Source of the DNA: Parvibaculum sp035325945
GTDB lineage: Bacteria > Pseudomonadota > Alphaproteobacteria > Parvibaculales > Parvibaculaceae
Direction of reading: 5' to 3'
DNA: 64,000 nucleotides
Assembly (NCBI RefSeq): GCF_035325945.1
Contig: NZ_DAOKYX010000003.1
Span: 62,001-126,000, forward strand
The notes under the pieces were generated by a model, which was given only the letters and a program-made list of their open reading frames with translations, was not told where the DNA came from and did not search any database. Both the position numbers and the translations under genes were made by a program. This document shows, piece after piece, positions 16,447 to 24,301 of the stretch. The number at the start of each line of letters is the position of its first letter. The first letter of the stretch is position 1.

Positions 16447-16522
16447 AACCGGACGGTCAATCGCGTTGAAATATGGCCGCGATTTGGCCATATTCAAGGA
16501 TATTTTTAACCGAACCGTTCGG
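16447..16522. promoter_or_regulatory. TetR operators between emrAB-like genes and their regulator
   Basis: CCGAA-CCG-TTCGG (16510-16522) is a perfect interrupted palindrome nine bases before the TetR ATG. A degenerate copy, AACCGGACGGTCA (16447-16459), matches the AACCGTTCGGTCA part of the first at 11 of 13 positions and sits just upstream of the efflux start. The arrangement fits repression of both directions. Confidence 0.65.
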
Positions 16523-16530
16523 TCAGAGCC

Positions 16531-17166
16531 ATGACGAATCTCGCGATCGACGAGGCTGGAACCTCTCTGAACCCGGCCAAGAGGGAGCAGATCCTTCTGG
16601 GCGCGCAGGCGGTGTTTCTTGCCCGGGGCTATGAGGGGGCGAGCATGTCTCTCATCGCGCGGGAAGCGGGCGTCTCCAAGGGCACGCTCTATGTCTATTT
16701 CGACAACAAGGAGGCGCTCTTTGCCGCCTTCATGGAATCGGCGTGCAGGCTCCAGGCGGGCAGGGCGTTTGAAGTTCTCAATCGTCCGGAACCGGTCGAT
16801 CAGGTGCTGAGCGCCTTCGGACACGAATTTCTGAGGTTCCTGCTCGGCGATCACGTGCAGTCGGTCCGCCGTCTCGTCATCGGCGAATCGAAGAAATTTC
16901 CCGAGCTTGGCCGCGCCTATTACGACACGGGCCCGCGCGTCGCCAACGACCGGCTGAAGGAATTCCTGAAGCGGCGTGTCGAGACGGGCGAACTCGACAT
17001 TGACGACCTTTCCCTTGCGGCAACGCAATTTCTCAATCTCTGTCAGGCCGATCTCGTGCTGATGCGGCATGTGAATGTCATCGAGACAGCCACGCCGCAG
17101 CGTATCGCGCATGTCATCGAGCGGGCGGTATGGCTCTTTCTCAAGGGCTATGGCGCGCATCGCTGA
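16531..17166 (+). CDS. TetR-family repressor of the adjacent efflux pump
   Basis: A 211-residue TetR/AcrR regulator. The helix-turn-helix contains 'ASMSLIAREAGVSKGTLYVY' within an N-terminal block beginning 'KREQILLGAQAVFLARGYEG'. The C-terminal part is helical, of the AefR/TetR_C type. It diverges from the EmrAB-like genes, with palindromic operators in the 98-bp spacer. It most likely represses the pump until a substrate binds. The ATG at 16531 lies directly after the operator, so the leader must be short or the protein blocks its own transcription start. The inducing ligand is unknown. Confidence 0.9.
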   Translation: MTNLAIDEAGTSLNPAKREQILLGAQAVFLARGYEGASMSLIAREAGVSKGTLYVYFDNKEALFAAFMESACRLQAGRAFEVLNRPEPVDQVLSAFGHEFLRFLLGDHVQSVRRLVIGESKKFPELGRAYYDTGPRVANDRLKEFLKRRVETGELDIDDLSLAATQFLNLCQADLVLMRHVNVIETATPQRIAHVIERAVWLFLKGYGAHR

Positions 17167-17249
17167 GGGCTCGCCGAAGATTTTTCGAGCCGTCGGAGGG
17201 ACAAGGGGATAGAAAGAGGACCGGTGAAAGTCGAGGCGTCTCCCCTGCC

Positions 17250-17978
17250 ATGAAGATGAAGGAACTTGAGCGCGAAACGGGCATCGGGCGGGAGACCATC
17301 CGATTCTACATTCGCGAAGGTCTGCTGCCGGAACCCGTCCGTCCCAAGCGCAATGTGGCGGATTACGGGCCGCAGCATGTCGCGCGGCTGAAGCTCATCA
17401 GGCGGCTGCAGCAGGAGCGGTTCCTTCCGCTGAGCGTCATCAAGACCATCGTGAAGGCGGAGGCGAACGATCCGGCGGCGGGCTTCGAGGCGTTCATCGG
17501 TCTGGAAAGTCGGCTCGGGCCGCTCGTGTCGGAGCCGCGAAATCCCGAGCCGATGAGACTCGCCGATGTCGCGGCGAAAACGAAAATCAGCGTCGAGGAT
17601 ATTCGCCAGTTCGACAGCTTCGGCTACGTCCATATCGAGAAAAGGGACGATGGCGAATGGCTGAACCCGCGCAATGTACGGCTCATCGAACTGATCGGCG
17701 AATCGCGCGCTTCCGGTTTCACCGAGGAGGATGCCGGCTACACGATCGAGGATTTCCGCATCTACGCCCAGATGGCGGGCGTGCTCGCACATCACGAGGT
17801 GACGCAGTTCTACCGGAATCTCGGCCGACGGATCAATTCTGAGGACGCGGCGAGGCTTGCCGCGCGCGGCGTGCAGATCGTCAACGAGATCATGGCGCTG
17901 CTGCGGACGGAAAAGATCATCGGCGAGATGGAACGCGCGAGCGTGCGCGGCGGCACGCCCGACCGCGAGGACGACTGA
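17250..17978 (+). CDS. MerR-family transcriptional regulator
   Basis: A 242-residue protein with an N-terminal MerR winged helix: 'ELERETGIGRETIRFYIREG' and 'DYGPQHVARLKLIRRLQQER'. A dimerisation helix follows. The remaining 150 residues include a second helix-turn-helix-like stretch ('LADVAAKTKISVEDIRQF') and no cysteine or histidine metal-binding pattern, so it is not an obvious metal sensor. At about 240 residues it is longer than classical MerR (about 140). ATG 17250 is chosen; ATG 17256 is possible. It sits 83 bp after the TetR gene and converges on an ABC ATPase gene. The target is not evident. Confidence 0.82.
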   Translation: MKMKELERETGIGRETIRFYIREGLLPEPVRPKRNVADYGPQHVARLKLIRRLQQERFLPLSVIKTIVKAEANDPAAGFEAFIGLESRLGPLVSEPRNPEPMRLADVAAKTKISVEDIRQFDSFGYVHIEKRDDGEWLNPRNVRLIELIGESRASGFTEEDAGYTIEDFRIYAQMAGVLAHHEVTQFYRNLGRRINSEDAARLAARGVQIVNEIMALLRTEKIIGEMERASVRGGTPDREDD

Positions 17979-18003
17979 AGCGGACGCGCCTGCGTGCCAG
18001 CCC

Positions 18004-19143
18004 TCAGTCGGCGAGGACGAGCGTGTCGCCCTTGCGCCAATAGAGCCAGTATTCCTCGCCCTTCTTGAAGGTGAACGCCTCGATGTCGCGCGAGACGTTT
18101 CCGATATCGGCGAGAATGGGCGAGCCGACGCCAATGTCGAAGAAGACGTTGCTGAAGCTGCCGTAATAGGCGACTTCGCCGACACGGCCCTTCGCCGTGA
18201 TGATGTCGGGATCGTTCGGCTTCGTTTCCGACACGAAGATCTTTTCGGGTCTCACCGCTAGGGCGACATCGCCCGCCGCCTGTCCCTGAAGCTCGATCTC
18301 GCCGAGCACGGGCACGGTGACCTTCACCCTGCCTTCGCCCGTGCGCACGGACTTCGCGCCGATGAGGTTGATCTTGCCGATGAAGTCGGCGACGAAGCGG
18401 CAATTCGGATATTCGTAGAGTTCCGCCGGCGTCGCGACCTGCCGCACCTGGCCTTGGTTCATCACCGCGATGCGATTGGCCATGGAGAGCGCTTCCGACT
18501 GATCGTGGGTCACGATCACGAAGGTGATGCCGACCGTCTGCTGAAGGCGCACGAGTTCGAGCTGCATCGCCTCGCGGAGTTTGGCGTCGAGCGCGGAGAG
18601 CGGTTCGTCGAGAAGCAGAACCGAGGGACGCTTGACGAGCGCGCGGGCGAGCGCGACGCGCTGGCGCTGGCCGCCCGAAAGTTCGTTCGGCATCCGCTTG
18701 CCATAGCCACCGAGCTTCACCAGTTCGAGCGCTTCCTCGGTGCGCGCCCTGATCTCGCTGCGCGGCCGGCCATCCATGCGCAGGCCGTAGCCGACATTCT
18801 TTTCGACCGACATGTGCGGAAACACGGCATAGGACTGGAACACCATGTTCACCGGCCGCTTGTTCGGCGCGACGGTCGCCATATTGTGCCCGTCAATGAT
18901 GACTTCGCCCGATGTCGGCGTCTCGAAGCCCGCGAGCATGCGCAGAAGCGTGGTCTTGCCGCAGCCGGACGGTCCGAGAAGCGCGAAGAATTCGCCCCGG
19001 CCCACCGTCAGGTTCACATTGTCGACGGCCTTGACCGTGCCGCCATAGATCTTGGTGACGTTCCTGATCTCGATGATCGGGCTTTCCTGTCCGGTCTTCG
19101 TTTCTCCGGCCGGGGCGGCCCGGGTTTGTTCCTGCGTGCTCAT
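18004..19143 (-). CDS. ABC transporter ATP-binding protein, PotA/UgpC type, without local permease
   Basis: A 379-residue importer ATPase. Walker A is 'GPSGCGKTT' (residues 57-65), the Q-loop is 'NMVFQSYAVFPHMSVEKNVG', the signature is 'LSGGQRQRVALARAL' and Walker B is 'LLLDEPLSALDAKLRE'. The C-terminal third is a TOBE/OB regulatory domain. The sequence resembles spermidine/putrescine PotA and other carbohydrate-uptake or type I ATPases such as UgpC. There is no permease or binding-protein gene on either side in this window, so it probably energises a transporter encoded elsewhere. It faces a 354-bp spacer and diverges from a P-type ATPase gene. Confidence 0.9.
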   Translation of the reverse strand: MSTQEQTRAAPAGETKTGQESPIIEIRNVTKIYGGTVKAVDNVNLTVGRGEFFALLGPSGCGKTTLLRMLAGFETPTSGEVIIDGHNMATVAPNKRPVNMVFQSYAVFPHMSVEKNVGYGLRMDGRPRSEIRARTEEALELVKLGGYGKRMPNELSGGQRQRVALARALVKRPSVLLLDEPLSALDAKLREAMQLELVRLQQTVGITFVIVTHDQSEALSMANRIAVMNQGQVRQVATPAELYEYPNCRFVADFIGKINLIGAKSVRTGEGRVKVTVPVLGEIELQGQAAGDVALAVRPEKIFVSETKPNDPDIITAKGRVGEVAYYGSFSNVFFDIGVGSPILADIGNVSRDIEAFTFKKGEEYWLYWRKGDTLVLAD

Positions 19144-19497
19144 GCCAGTCTGCCGCTATGCGGTCCAGTTTCAGGTTCCCGCGCGAAGGGGCCTGCGGGT
19201 TCAGGGGCGCACAGTGTTCATGTCTTTTTGAATGATGGCAAGCTGGCGCTTGCCGAAGAATGCTTCCGCTGCCGATCCGCGCACGGGAGGATATACTCGA
19301 TCAAGGTAAAGCGGGCGCGAGGACATGACCGATCTCCATGGCGCTTCGATGACGCATGACGGGAAATCCCGATTCTCCGGTGGGGCCGGGGACGGGCGGT
19401 GCCGTCAGCCGGGCGTGGGGGCATATGCCCATGACCGCACCGATAATGGTCCGGCGTCGAGAGTCTGTCGCATCACGTGATCCCGTCAGGAGCGCCG
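19144..19497. other. Divergent intergenic region, 354 bp
   Basis: No gene is convincing here. It contains the hairpin GGCAAGC-TGGC-GCTTGCC (19237-19254), GATATACTC around 19290, and the perfect 10-bp palindrome ATCACGTGAT (19472-19481) just ahead of the P-type ATPase ribosome site. It should carry promoters for both flanking genes. Confidence 0.5.
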
Positions 19498-22020
19498 ATG
19501 CAGAATCCGAATGTGGGGGCCCCTCAAGGACTGAGCGAAGAGGAAGCGGCCGCGCGCCTGCGCGCCGAGGGAGCCAATCTCCTCCCGGCGGCGGAGCGCC
19601 GAAGTGCGCTGCGCATCGTGGCCGAAGTCATGCGCGAGCCGATGTTCGCGCTGCTGATCGGAGCGGGGCTCATCTATCTTGTTCTCGGGGATCACGAGGA
19701 GGCGCTCATCCTCCTTGCCTTCGCAACCTTCTCGGTCTCGATCGCCGTGGTTCAAGAGACGCGTAGCGAGCGCGTGCTCGATGCGCTGCGCGATCTGACG
19801 AGCCCGCGCGCGCTCGTCATCCGCGAGGGCGTCCGCAAGCGCATCGCGGGGCGCGACGTCGTGCGCGGCGATCTCGTGCTTCTTGCCGAGGGCGATCGCG
19901 TGCCAGCCGATGGGCGGCTCCTGACGGCGCATGAACTCCAAGTGGATGAATCCCTGCTGACGGGCGAAGCCGCGCCGGTGAGGAAGGTTGCGGGCGGGGC
20001 GGTGGCCCCCGTGGCCCCGCGCCCGGGGGGTGAGGATCTTCCCTTCGTCTATTCGGGCACGCTCGTCGTGCGGGGGCAGGGGCTTGCGGAAGTCATGGCG
20101 ACCGGACCGCGCAGCGAGATCGGCAGGATCGGCGCGGCGCTAGGCGGCATAGACACGGAGCCGCCGCCGCTGCGCGGGCAGATGCGGCGGCTCGTGCGCG
20201 GCTTCGCGGCGTTGGGCGGCGTCACGGCGGCGCTCGTCGTCGTTCTCTATGCGCTGACGCGGCATGACTGGCTCGGCGGCCTCCTTGCAGGCATCGCCGT
20301 CAGCATGTCGATGCTGCCGGAAGAAATTCCGCTCGTCCTCACCGTCTTCATGGTGATGGGGTCCTGGCGCATCTCGCGCGCCCGCGTGCTCACGCGGCGT
20401 TCGGCGGCCATCGAAACGCTGGGCGCGACAACCGTTCTGTGTACGGACAAGACGGGAACGCTGACGCAGAACCGCATGTCCATCGTCGAGCTGCGCGTCG
20501 GCGATTTCGCCTATCGGTTCGACGAGGCGCCAGCGGGACCGATCCCAGAGCCCATGCGCGCGCTTGTCGAACTCGGCGTGCTTGCGAGCGCGCCCGATCC
20601 GTTCGACCCGATGGAGAAGGCATTTCACGCGCTGGCGCAGGTCGATGACGGGATGGAGCTCGTGCATGGCTTTGGCCTGAGCCCCGAACTCCTCGCCGTC
20701 ACCCAGATATGGAGCGCGCCCGACCGGAAGGATCGCGTGGTCGCGGCCAAGGGCGCGCCCGAAGCGATTGCGCGGCTGGCGAAGCTCGGACCGGAGGAGA
20801 CGGCCGCCATGCGCCGCCAGGTCGAGGACATGGCCGGGCGCGGCATGCGCGTTCTGGGCATCGCCGAGGGAACGCATGAGGGAGAAATGCCCGCGTCTCT
20901 CGGCGATCTCACCCTGCGTTATGCGGGGCTTGTGGGACTTGCCGATCCGTTGCGGCCCGCCGTGCCTGCCGCCGTCGCCGAATGCCGGGCGGCGGGTATC
21001 CGCGTCGCGATGATCACCGGCGATTATCCGGCGACGGCGCGCGCCATTGCGCTCCAGGCGGGGCTCGATGTCGGGGAGGTGCTGACGGGGGCGGAGATCG
21101 ACAGGCTCGACGATGAGGCGCTTCGCGATGAAGCGCGTCGCGTCACCGTCTTCGCGCGCATCCTGCCGGAGCAGAAACTACGCATCGTCAATGCGCTCAA
21201 GGCCGATGGCGAGATCGTCGCCATGACGGGCGATGGCGTGAATGACGCGCCGGCGCTCAAGGCGGCGCATATCGGCATCGCCATGGGCGGGCGCGGCACG
21301 GATGTCGCGCGCGAGGCGTCCTCCATCGTGCTGCTGGACGATGATTTCGCCTCGATGGTGAAGACCGTACGGCTCGGACGGCGCATCTACGACAATCTGC
21401 GCAAGGCGATGGGCTATATCCTCGCCGTGCATGTGCCGATCGCGGGCATCTCGCTCATTCCGCTGCTCGCGAGCTGGCCGCTCATCCTCACTCCCGTCCA
21501 CATCGCCTTTCTCGAAATGGTGATCGACCCGGTTTGCTCCATTGTCTTCGAGGCCGAGGGGGAGGAGGGCAACATCATGCGCCGCCCGCCGCGCGATCCG
21601 GCGAGCCCCCTCTTTTCCGGCGCGCTCATCGCCTGGAGCCTCGTTCAGGGCGCGCTTTCGCTCGCCGTGGTCGCGGGCATGACGTGGCTTGCCATGTCGC
21701 GCGGCATGAGCGAGCCCGAGGTGCGGGCGCTCGCCTTCGTTTCGCTGGTGGTGACGAATGTGGCGCTCATCTTCGCCAACCGGTCGTTCAGCACCTCGCT
21801 GCTGACCGCGATTGGCGGACGCAATCTCGCTCTCTGGTCCGTGCTTGGGGTGACGAGCCTGTTGCTCGCTCTCGTGCTCGCCATTCCGGCCACGCGGGCA
21901 CTCTTCCGCTTCGGGCCGCTCCATGCGGACGATCTCGCGCTTTGCGCTGCCGGAGGGCTGCTGACCCTCATTGCCCTCGAAGTGCTGAAACCGCTCTGGC
22001 GCAGGCGGCTTTCAGGCTGA
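19498..22020 (+). CDS. Type II (Ca2+-ATPase-like) cation-transporting P-type ATPase
   Basis: An 840-residue P-type ATPase. The phosphorylation motif is 'CTDKTGTLTQNRM' (Asp317), the actuator loop has 'LLTGEAAPV', and the hinge has 'TGDGVNDAPALKAAHIGIAM'. Six C-terminal helices follow, including 'MVIDPVCSIVFEAEGEEG'. Membrane helix 4 reads 'MLPEEIPLVLTVFMV' (Pro274-Glu-Glu-Ile-Pro) where SERCA-type pumps have PEGLP, and no CPC motif exists. It is therefore not a copper/zinc exporter, and its ion is uncertain (Ca2+, Mg2+ or Mn2+ by family). ATG 19498 follows CAGGAG by five bases. A small DUF2061 gene with a Fur-like box lies 82 bp downstream. Confidence 0.9.
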   Translation: MQNPNVGAPQGLSEEEAAARLRAEGANLLPAAERRSALRIVAEVMREPMFALLIGAGLIYLVLGDHEEALILLAFATFSVSIAVVQETRSERVLDALRDLTSPRALVIREGVRKRIAGRDVVRGDLVLLAEGDRVPADGRLLTAHELQVDESLLTGEAAPVRKVAGGAVAPVAPRPGGEDLPFVYSGTLVVRGQGLAEVMATGPRSEIGRIGAALGGIDTEPPPLRGQMRRLVRGFAALGGVTAALVVVLYALTRHDWLGGLLAGIAVSMSMLPEEIPLVLTVFMVMGSWRISRARVLTRRSAAIETLGATTVLCTDKTGTLTQNRMSIVELRVGDFAYRFDEAPAGPIPEPMRALVELGVLASAPDPFDPMEKAFHALAQVDDGMELVHGFGLSPELLAVTQIWSAPDRKDRVVAAKGAPEAIARLAKLGPEETAAMRRQVEDMAGRGMRVLGIAEGTHEGEMPASLGDLTLRYAGLVGLADPLRPAVPAAVAECRAAGIRVAMITGDYPATARAIALQAGLDVGEVLTGAEIDRLDDEALRDEARRVTVFARILPEQKLRIVNALKADGEIVAMTGDGVNDAPALKAAHIGIAMGGRGTDVAREASSIVLLDDDFASMVKTVRLGRRIYDNLRKAMGYILAVHVPIAGISLIPLLASWPLILTPVHIAFLEMVIDPVCSIVFEAEGEEGNIMRRPPRDPASPLFSGALIAWSLVQGALSLAVVAGMTWLAMSRGMSEPEVRALAFVSLVVTNVALIFANRSFSTSLLTAIGGRNLALWSVLGVTSLLLALVLAIPATRALFRFGPLHADDLALCAAGGLLTLIALEVLKPLWRRRLSG

Positions 22021-22064
22021 ATTGCCTGTGTTCGGGGCCTTGACGTAGCCGCCTTATAGTTTTA

Positions 22065-22077
22065 AATGATAATCATT
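22065..22077 (+). promoter_or_regulatory. Fur-like box upstream of the DUF2061 gene
   Basis: AATGAT-A-ATCATT is a perfect palindrome matching the core of the classical Fur box. TTGACG (22040-22045) lies about 17 bases before TAAATG, so the box would overlap the -10 region. It ends 25 bases before ATG 22103. In alphaproteobacteria such a site could also serve Mur, the manganese-responsive Fur relative. Confidence 0.6.
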
Positions 22078-22102
22078 CGCAATTAAGCGAAAGAGGTTCA
22101 TC

Positions 22103-22303
22103 ATGCGCGCGGCGAAAAAGGCGGTTTCCTTCACCATCATCCATTTTCTGGTGGGGCTCGCGGTTGCCTATGCGCTGACCGGCCAGTTCATCGTTGCCGC
22201 CGGGGTGGCGCTGGTCGAGCCTCTGGTGAGCGGGGTCGTCCATTATTTCCACGACCGCTGGCACGAGACGCCTGCGGATGGGGGACGGCCTCTTGCGGCC
22301 TGA
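22103..22303 (+). CDS. DUF2061 small membrane protein
   Basis: A 66-residue protein with two hydrophobic helices ('FTIIHFLVGLAVAYALTG' and 'FIVAAGVALVEPLVSGVVHY') and a His/Glu-rich tail 'YFHDRWHE'. This pattern, including the helix-two VEPL and the terminal HxRxW, fits DUF2061, a family of small inner-membrane proteins without a known function. AAAGAGG precedes the ATG. The Fur-like palindrome immediately upstream suggests iron- or manganese-responsive expression, and the neighbouring cation P-type ATPase suggests a metal-homeostasis setting. Both are context inferences. Confidence 0.8.
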   Translation: MRAAKKAVSFTIIHFLVGLAVAYALTGQFIVAAGVALVEPLVSGVVHYFHDRWHETPADGGRPLAA

Positions 22304-22309
22304 AGCGGG

Positions 22310-22936
22310 CTATTTCCACGCCCAGACGGGCTGCTCGAAATGGGCGACGCGGGTCGCCCGGCCCCGGAGCGCGACCTCGCCGAACTGGTAGAGCACGGCC
22401 GCCGTCGGCGCATGGACGTGGCTTTCGCCGAGCGGCATGCGGATCACCGGCCGCTCGCTTTCGGCGATAGTGACGAGGACGGGCGAATCAGGGCGCTGCA
22501 ATTCCGACAGGGGGAAGGGGTGGATCGAGGCCACTTCGCCAGGATTGGGCTTCATGCCGTCGATGCTTTCGGCCCAGACCACGACCGGGGTGATGAGATA
22601 GCCCGAGCGCGTCGGGTAGTCGTCGAGCGTGCCGAGGACGGAGGATGCGCCTGCCCGCAGCGACACTTCCTCCTCCAGCTCGCGGAGCGCCGCTTCCATC
22701 GCATTTTCGTTTCCATCGAGCCTGCCGCCGGGAAGCGCCCATTGTCCGCCATGGGCGTTGAGACGGGGCGCGCGGCGCGTGAGCAGAAAGGCGGCCTCGC
22801 CGGCCTGCGGAACGACGGTGATGGCGACGGCGGCCCGCTTCAGCCCGGCATCGGCAAGCTGCCTGCGCTCGAAGGCTGAAAGCCGTTCGGCAAGCAGGCG
22901 TCGCAGCGCGTCGTCGAAGACATTGGCCATGGGCAT
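22310..22936 (-). CDS. Nudix hydrolase (CoA-pyrophosphatase-like)
   Basis: A 208-residue Nudix protein resembling NudL/NUDT8-type CoA diphosphatases: 'FLLTRRAPRLNAHGGQWALP' leads directly into the Nudix box. The box 'GGRLDGNENAMEAALREL' followed by 'EEEVSL' retains the catalytic RE..EE residues but has Ser where the final Gly is normally found. It would hydrolyse a nucleoside diphosphate linked to another moiety, with Mg2+. ATG 22936 is used; ATG 22930 is two codons later. The gene converges with the DUF2061 gene, only six bases apart, and diverges from alanine dehydrogenase. Confidence 0.85.
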   Translation of the reverse strand: MPMANVFDDALRRLLAERLSAFERRQLADAGLKRAAVAITVVPQAGEAAFLLTRRAPRLNAHGGQWALPGGRLDGNENAMEAALRELEEEVSLRAGASSVLGTLDDYPTRSGYLITPVVVWAESIDGMKPNPGEVASIHPFPLSELQRPDSPVLVTIAESERPVIRMPLGESHVHAPTAAVLYQFGEVALRGRATRVAHFEQPVWAWK

Positions 22937-23077
22937 GACGGCACTATCGACTCCGGGCGGGCCTCGTGTCAAAGACCGTCCGGCATTTTCCGCGTGCCCT
23001 TATTGGAAGGCCAGCCGCCGGGGAATAGCATTCCCCTGCTGGCCGCCAACCATCCGGCCAAAGACGAGAGGTTGCTC

Positions 23078-24196
23078 ATGCGCATCGGCGTTCCGAAGGA
23101 AATCAAGGTTCATGAATATCGCGTCGGGATGACGCCTTCGAGCGTGCGCGAGGCGGTGCATCAAGGCCATGAGGTGCTGGTGGAAAAGGGGGCGGGCTTC
23201 GCCACCGGCCTTCTGGACGAGCAATATGCGGCGGCCGGAGCGCGGCTTGTCGATACGGCGGAAGAGATTTTCGCTGAAGCCGAGATGATCGTGAAGGTGA
23301 AGGAGCCGCAGCCTTCGGAACTGAAGATGCTGCGCGAGGGACAGTTGCTCTTCACCTATCTGCATCTCGCGCCCGATCCCGAGCAGGCCCGTGCGCTCAT
23401 CCAGTCCGGCGCCATCGCAATCGCCTATGAAACGGTGACGGATGCGCGCGGCGGCCTGCCGCTTCTCGCGCCCATGTCCGAGGTCGCGGGTCGCATGTCG
23501 ATACAGGCGGGAGCCCATTGCCTCGAAATCGGGCAGGGCGGGCGAGGCATGCTGCTCGGCGGCGTGCCCGGCGTGCCTGCGGCCAAGGTCGTCATTCTCG
23601 GCGGCGGCGTCTCGGGCACCAATGCGGCGCGCATGGCGATGGGGCTCGAGGCGCATGTGACCGTCATCGACGTCAATCTGCGCCGCCTCTATGAGCTCGA
23701 CCTCCAGTTCGGGGCGAGCCTCAACACCATCTATTCGACGGTCGACGCGATCGAGGAGCATGTGCTCGGCGCCGATCTCGTCATCGGCGCCGTCCTCGTT
23801 CCGGGCGGGGCCTCGCCGAAGCTCGTTTCGGAGGAGATGGTGAAGCGCATGAAGAAGGGCTCGGTGCTCGTCGACATCGCCATCGATCAGGGCGGCTGCT
23901 TCGCGACCTCGCGCCCGACCACCCATGCCGAGCCCACCTATATCAAGCATGGCGTCGTTCATTACTGCGTCGCCAACATGCCGGCGGCGGTGGCGCGCAC
24001 ATCGACCTTCGCGCTCAACAATGCGACGCTGCCCTTCATCCTGGCGCTCGCCGACAAGGGCTATGCGCGGGCGTTCGGCGAAAATCCGCATCTCCTTGCG
24101 GGGCTCAACGTCTATCGGGGCCGCATCACCCATCAGGCGGTCGCCGATGCGCTTGGCGTCGCCTACCATCCGGCGGCAGGGGTGCTCGCCGCCTGA
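23078..24196 (+). CDS. ald: Alanine dehydrogenase
   Basis: A 372-residue NAD-dependent L-alanine dehydrogenase that interconverts alanine with pyruvate and ammonia. It begins with the family-typical 'MRIGVPKEIKVHEYRVGMTP'. It also has 'VEKGAGFATGLLDEQYAAAG', the catalytic region 'LFTYLHLAPDPEQ' and the nucleotide-binding motif 'VVILGGGVSGTNAARMAMGL'. The C-terminal stretch 'YCVANMPAAVARTSTFALNN' is also diagnostic. Length matches the family. It is a single gene with a 105-bp spacer to the divergent Nudix gene. It could feed alanine nitrogen into central metabolism; no dedicated regulator is adjacent. Confidence 0.95.
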   Translation: MRIGVPKEIKVHEYRVGMTPSSVREAVHQGHEVLVEKGAGFATGLLDEQYAAAGARLVDTAEEIFAEAEMIVKVKEPQPSELKMLREGQLLFTYLHLAPDPEQARALIQSGAIAIAYETVTDARGGLPLLAPMSEVAGRMSIQAGAHCLEIGQGGRGMLLGGVPGVPAAKVVILGGGVSGTNAARMAMGLEAHVTVIDVNLRRLYELDLQFGASLNTIYSTVDAIEEHVLGADLVIGAVLVPGGASPKLVSEEMVKRMKKGSVLVDIAIDQGGCFATSRPTTHAEPTYIKHGVVHYCVANMPAAVARTSTFALNNATLPFILALADKGYARAFGENPHLLAGLNVYRGRITHQAVADALGVAYHPAAGVLAA

Positions 24197-24234
24197 GGTG
24201 CAGAGGGCCTGTTTCCGGCGTGTGTGTCCCAGAA

Positions 24235-24250
24235 TTAAACACAAATTAAC
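24235..24250 (+). promoter_or_regulatory. Perfect CtrA-type box (TTAA-N7-TTAAC)
   Basis: TTAAACACAAATTAAC matches the full alphaproteobacterial CtrA consensus, including the trailing C. It is 52 bp upstream of the SPOR-like gene. A GACTC (CcrM-type methylation motif GANTC) lies shortly downstream. Cell-cycle control of the next gene is therefore plausible. Confidence 0.65.
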
Positions 24251-24301
24251 CATCCTGGCCCAGACTCCGCCTGCTTTCGAGGCAAGGCAGGGGCCGGGGC
24301 C

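Noticed and set aside
14577..16460. A 627-codon minus-strand frame spanning the EmrA- and EmrB-like genes
   Set aside because: It runs in another frame over both real efflux genes and is extremely Arg-rich.
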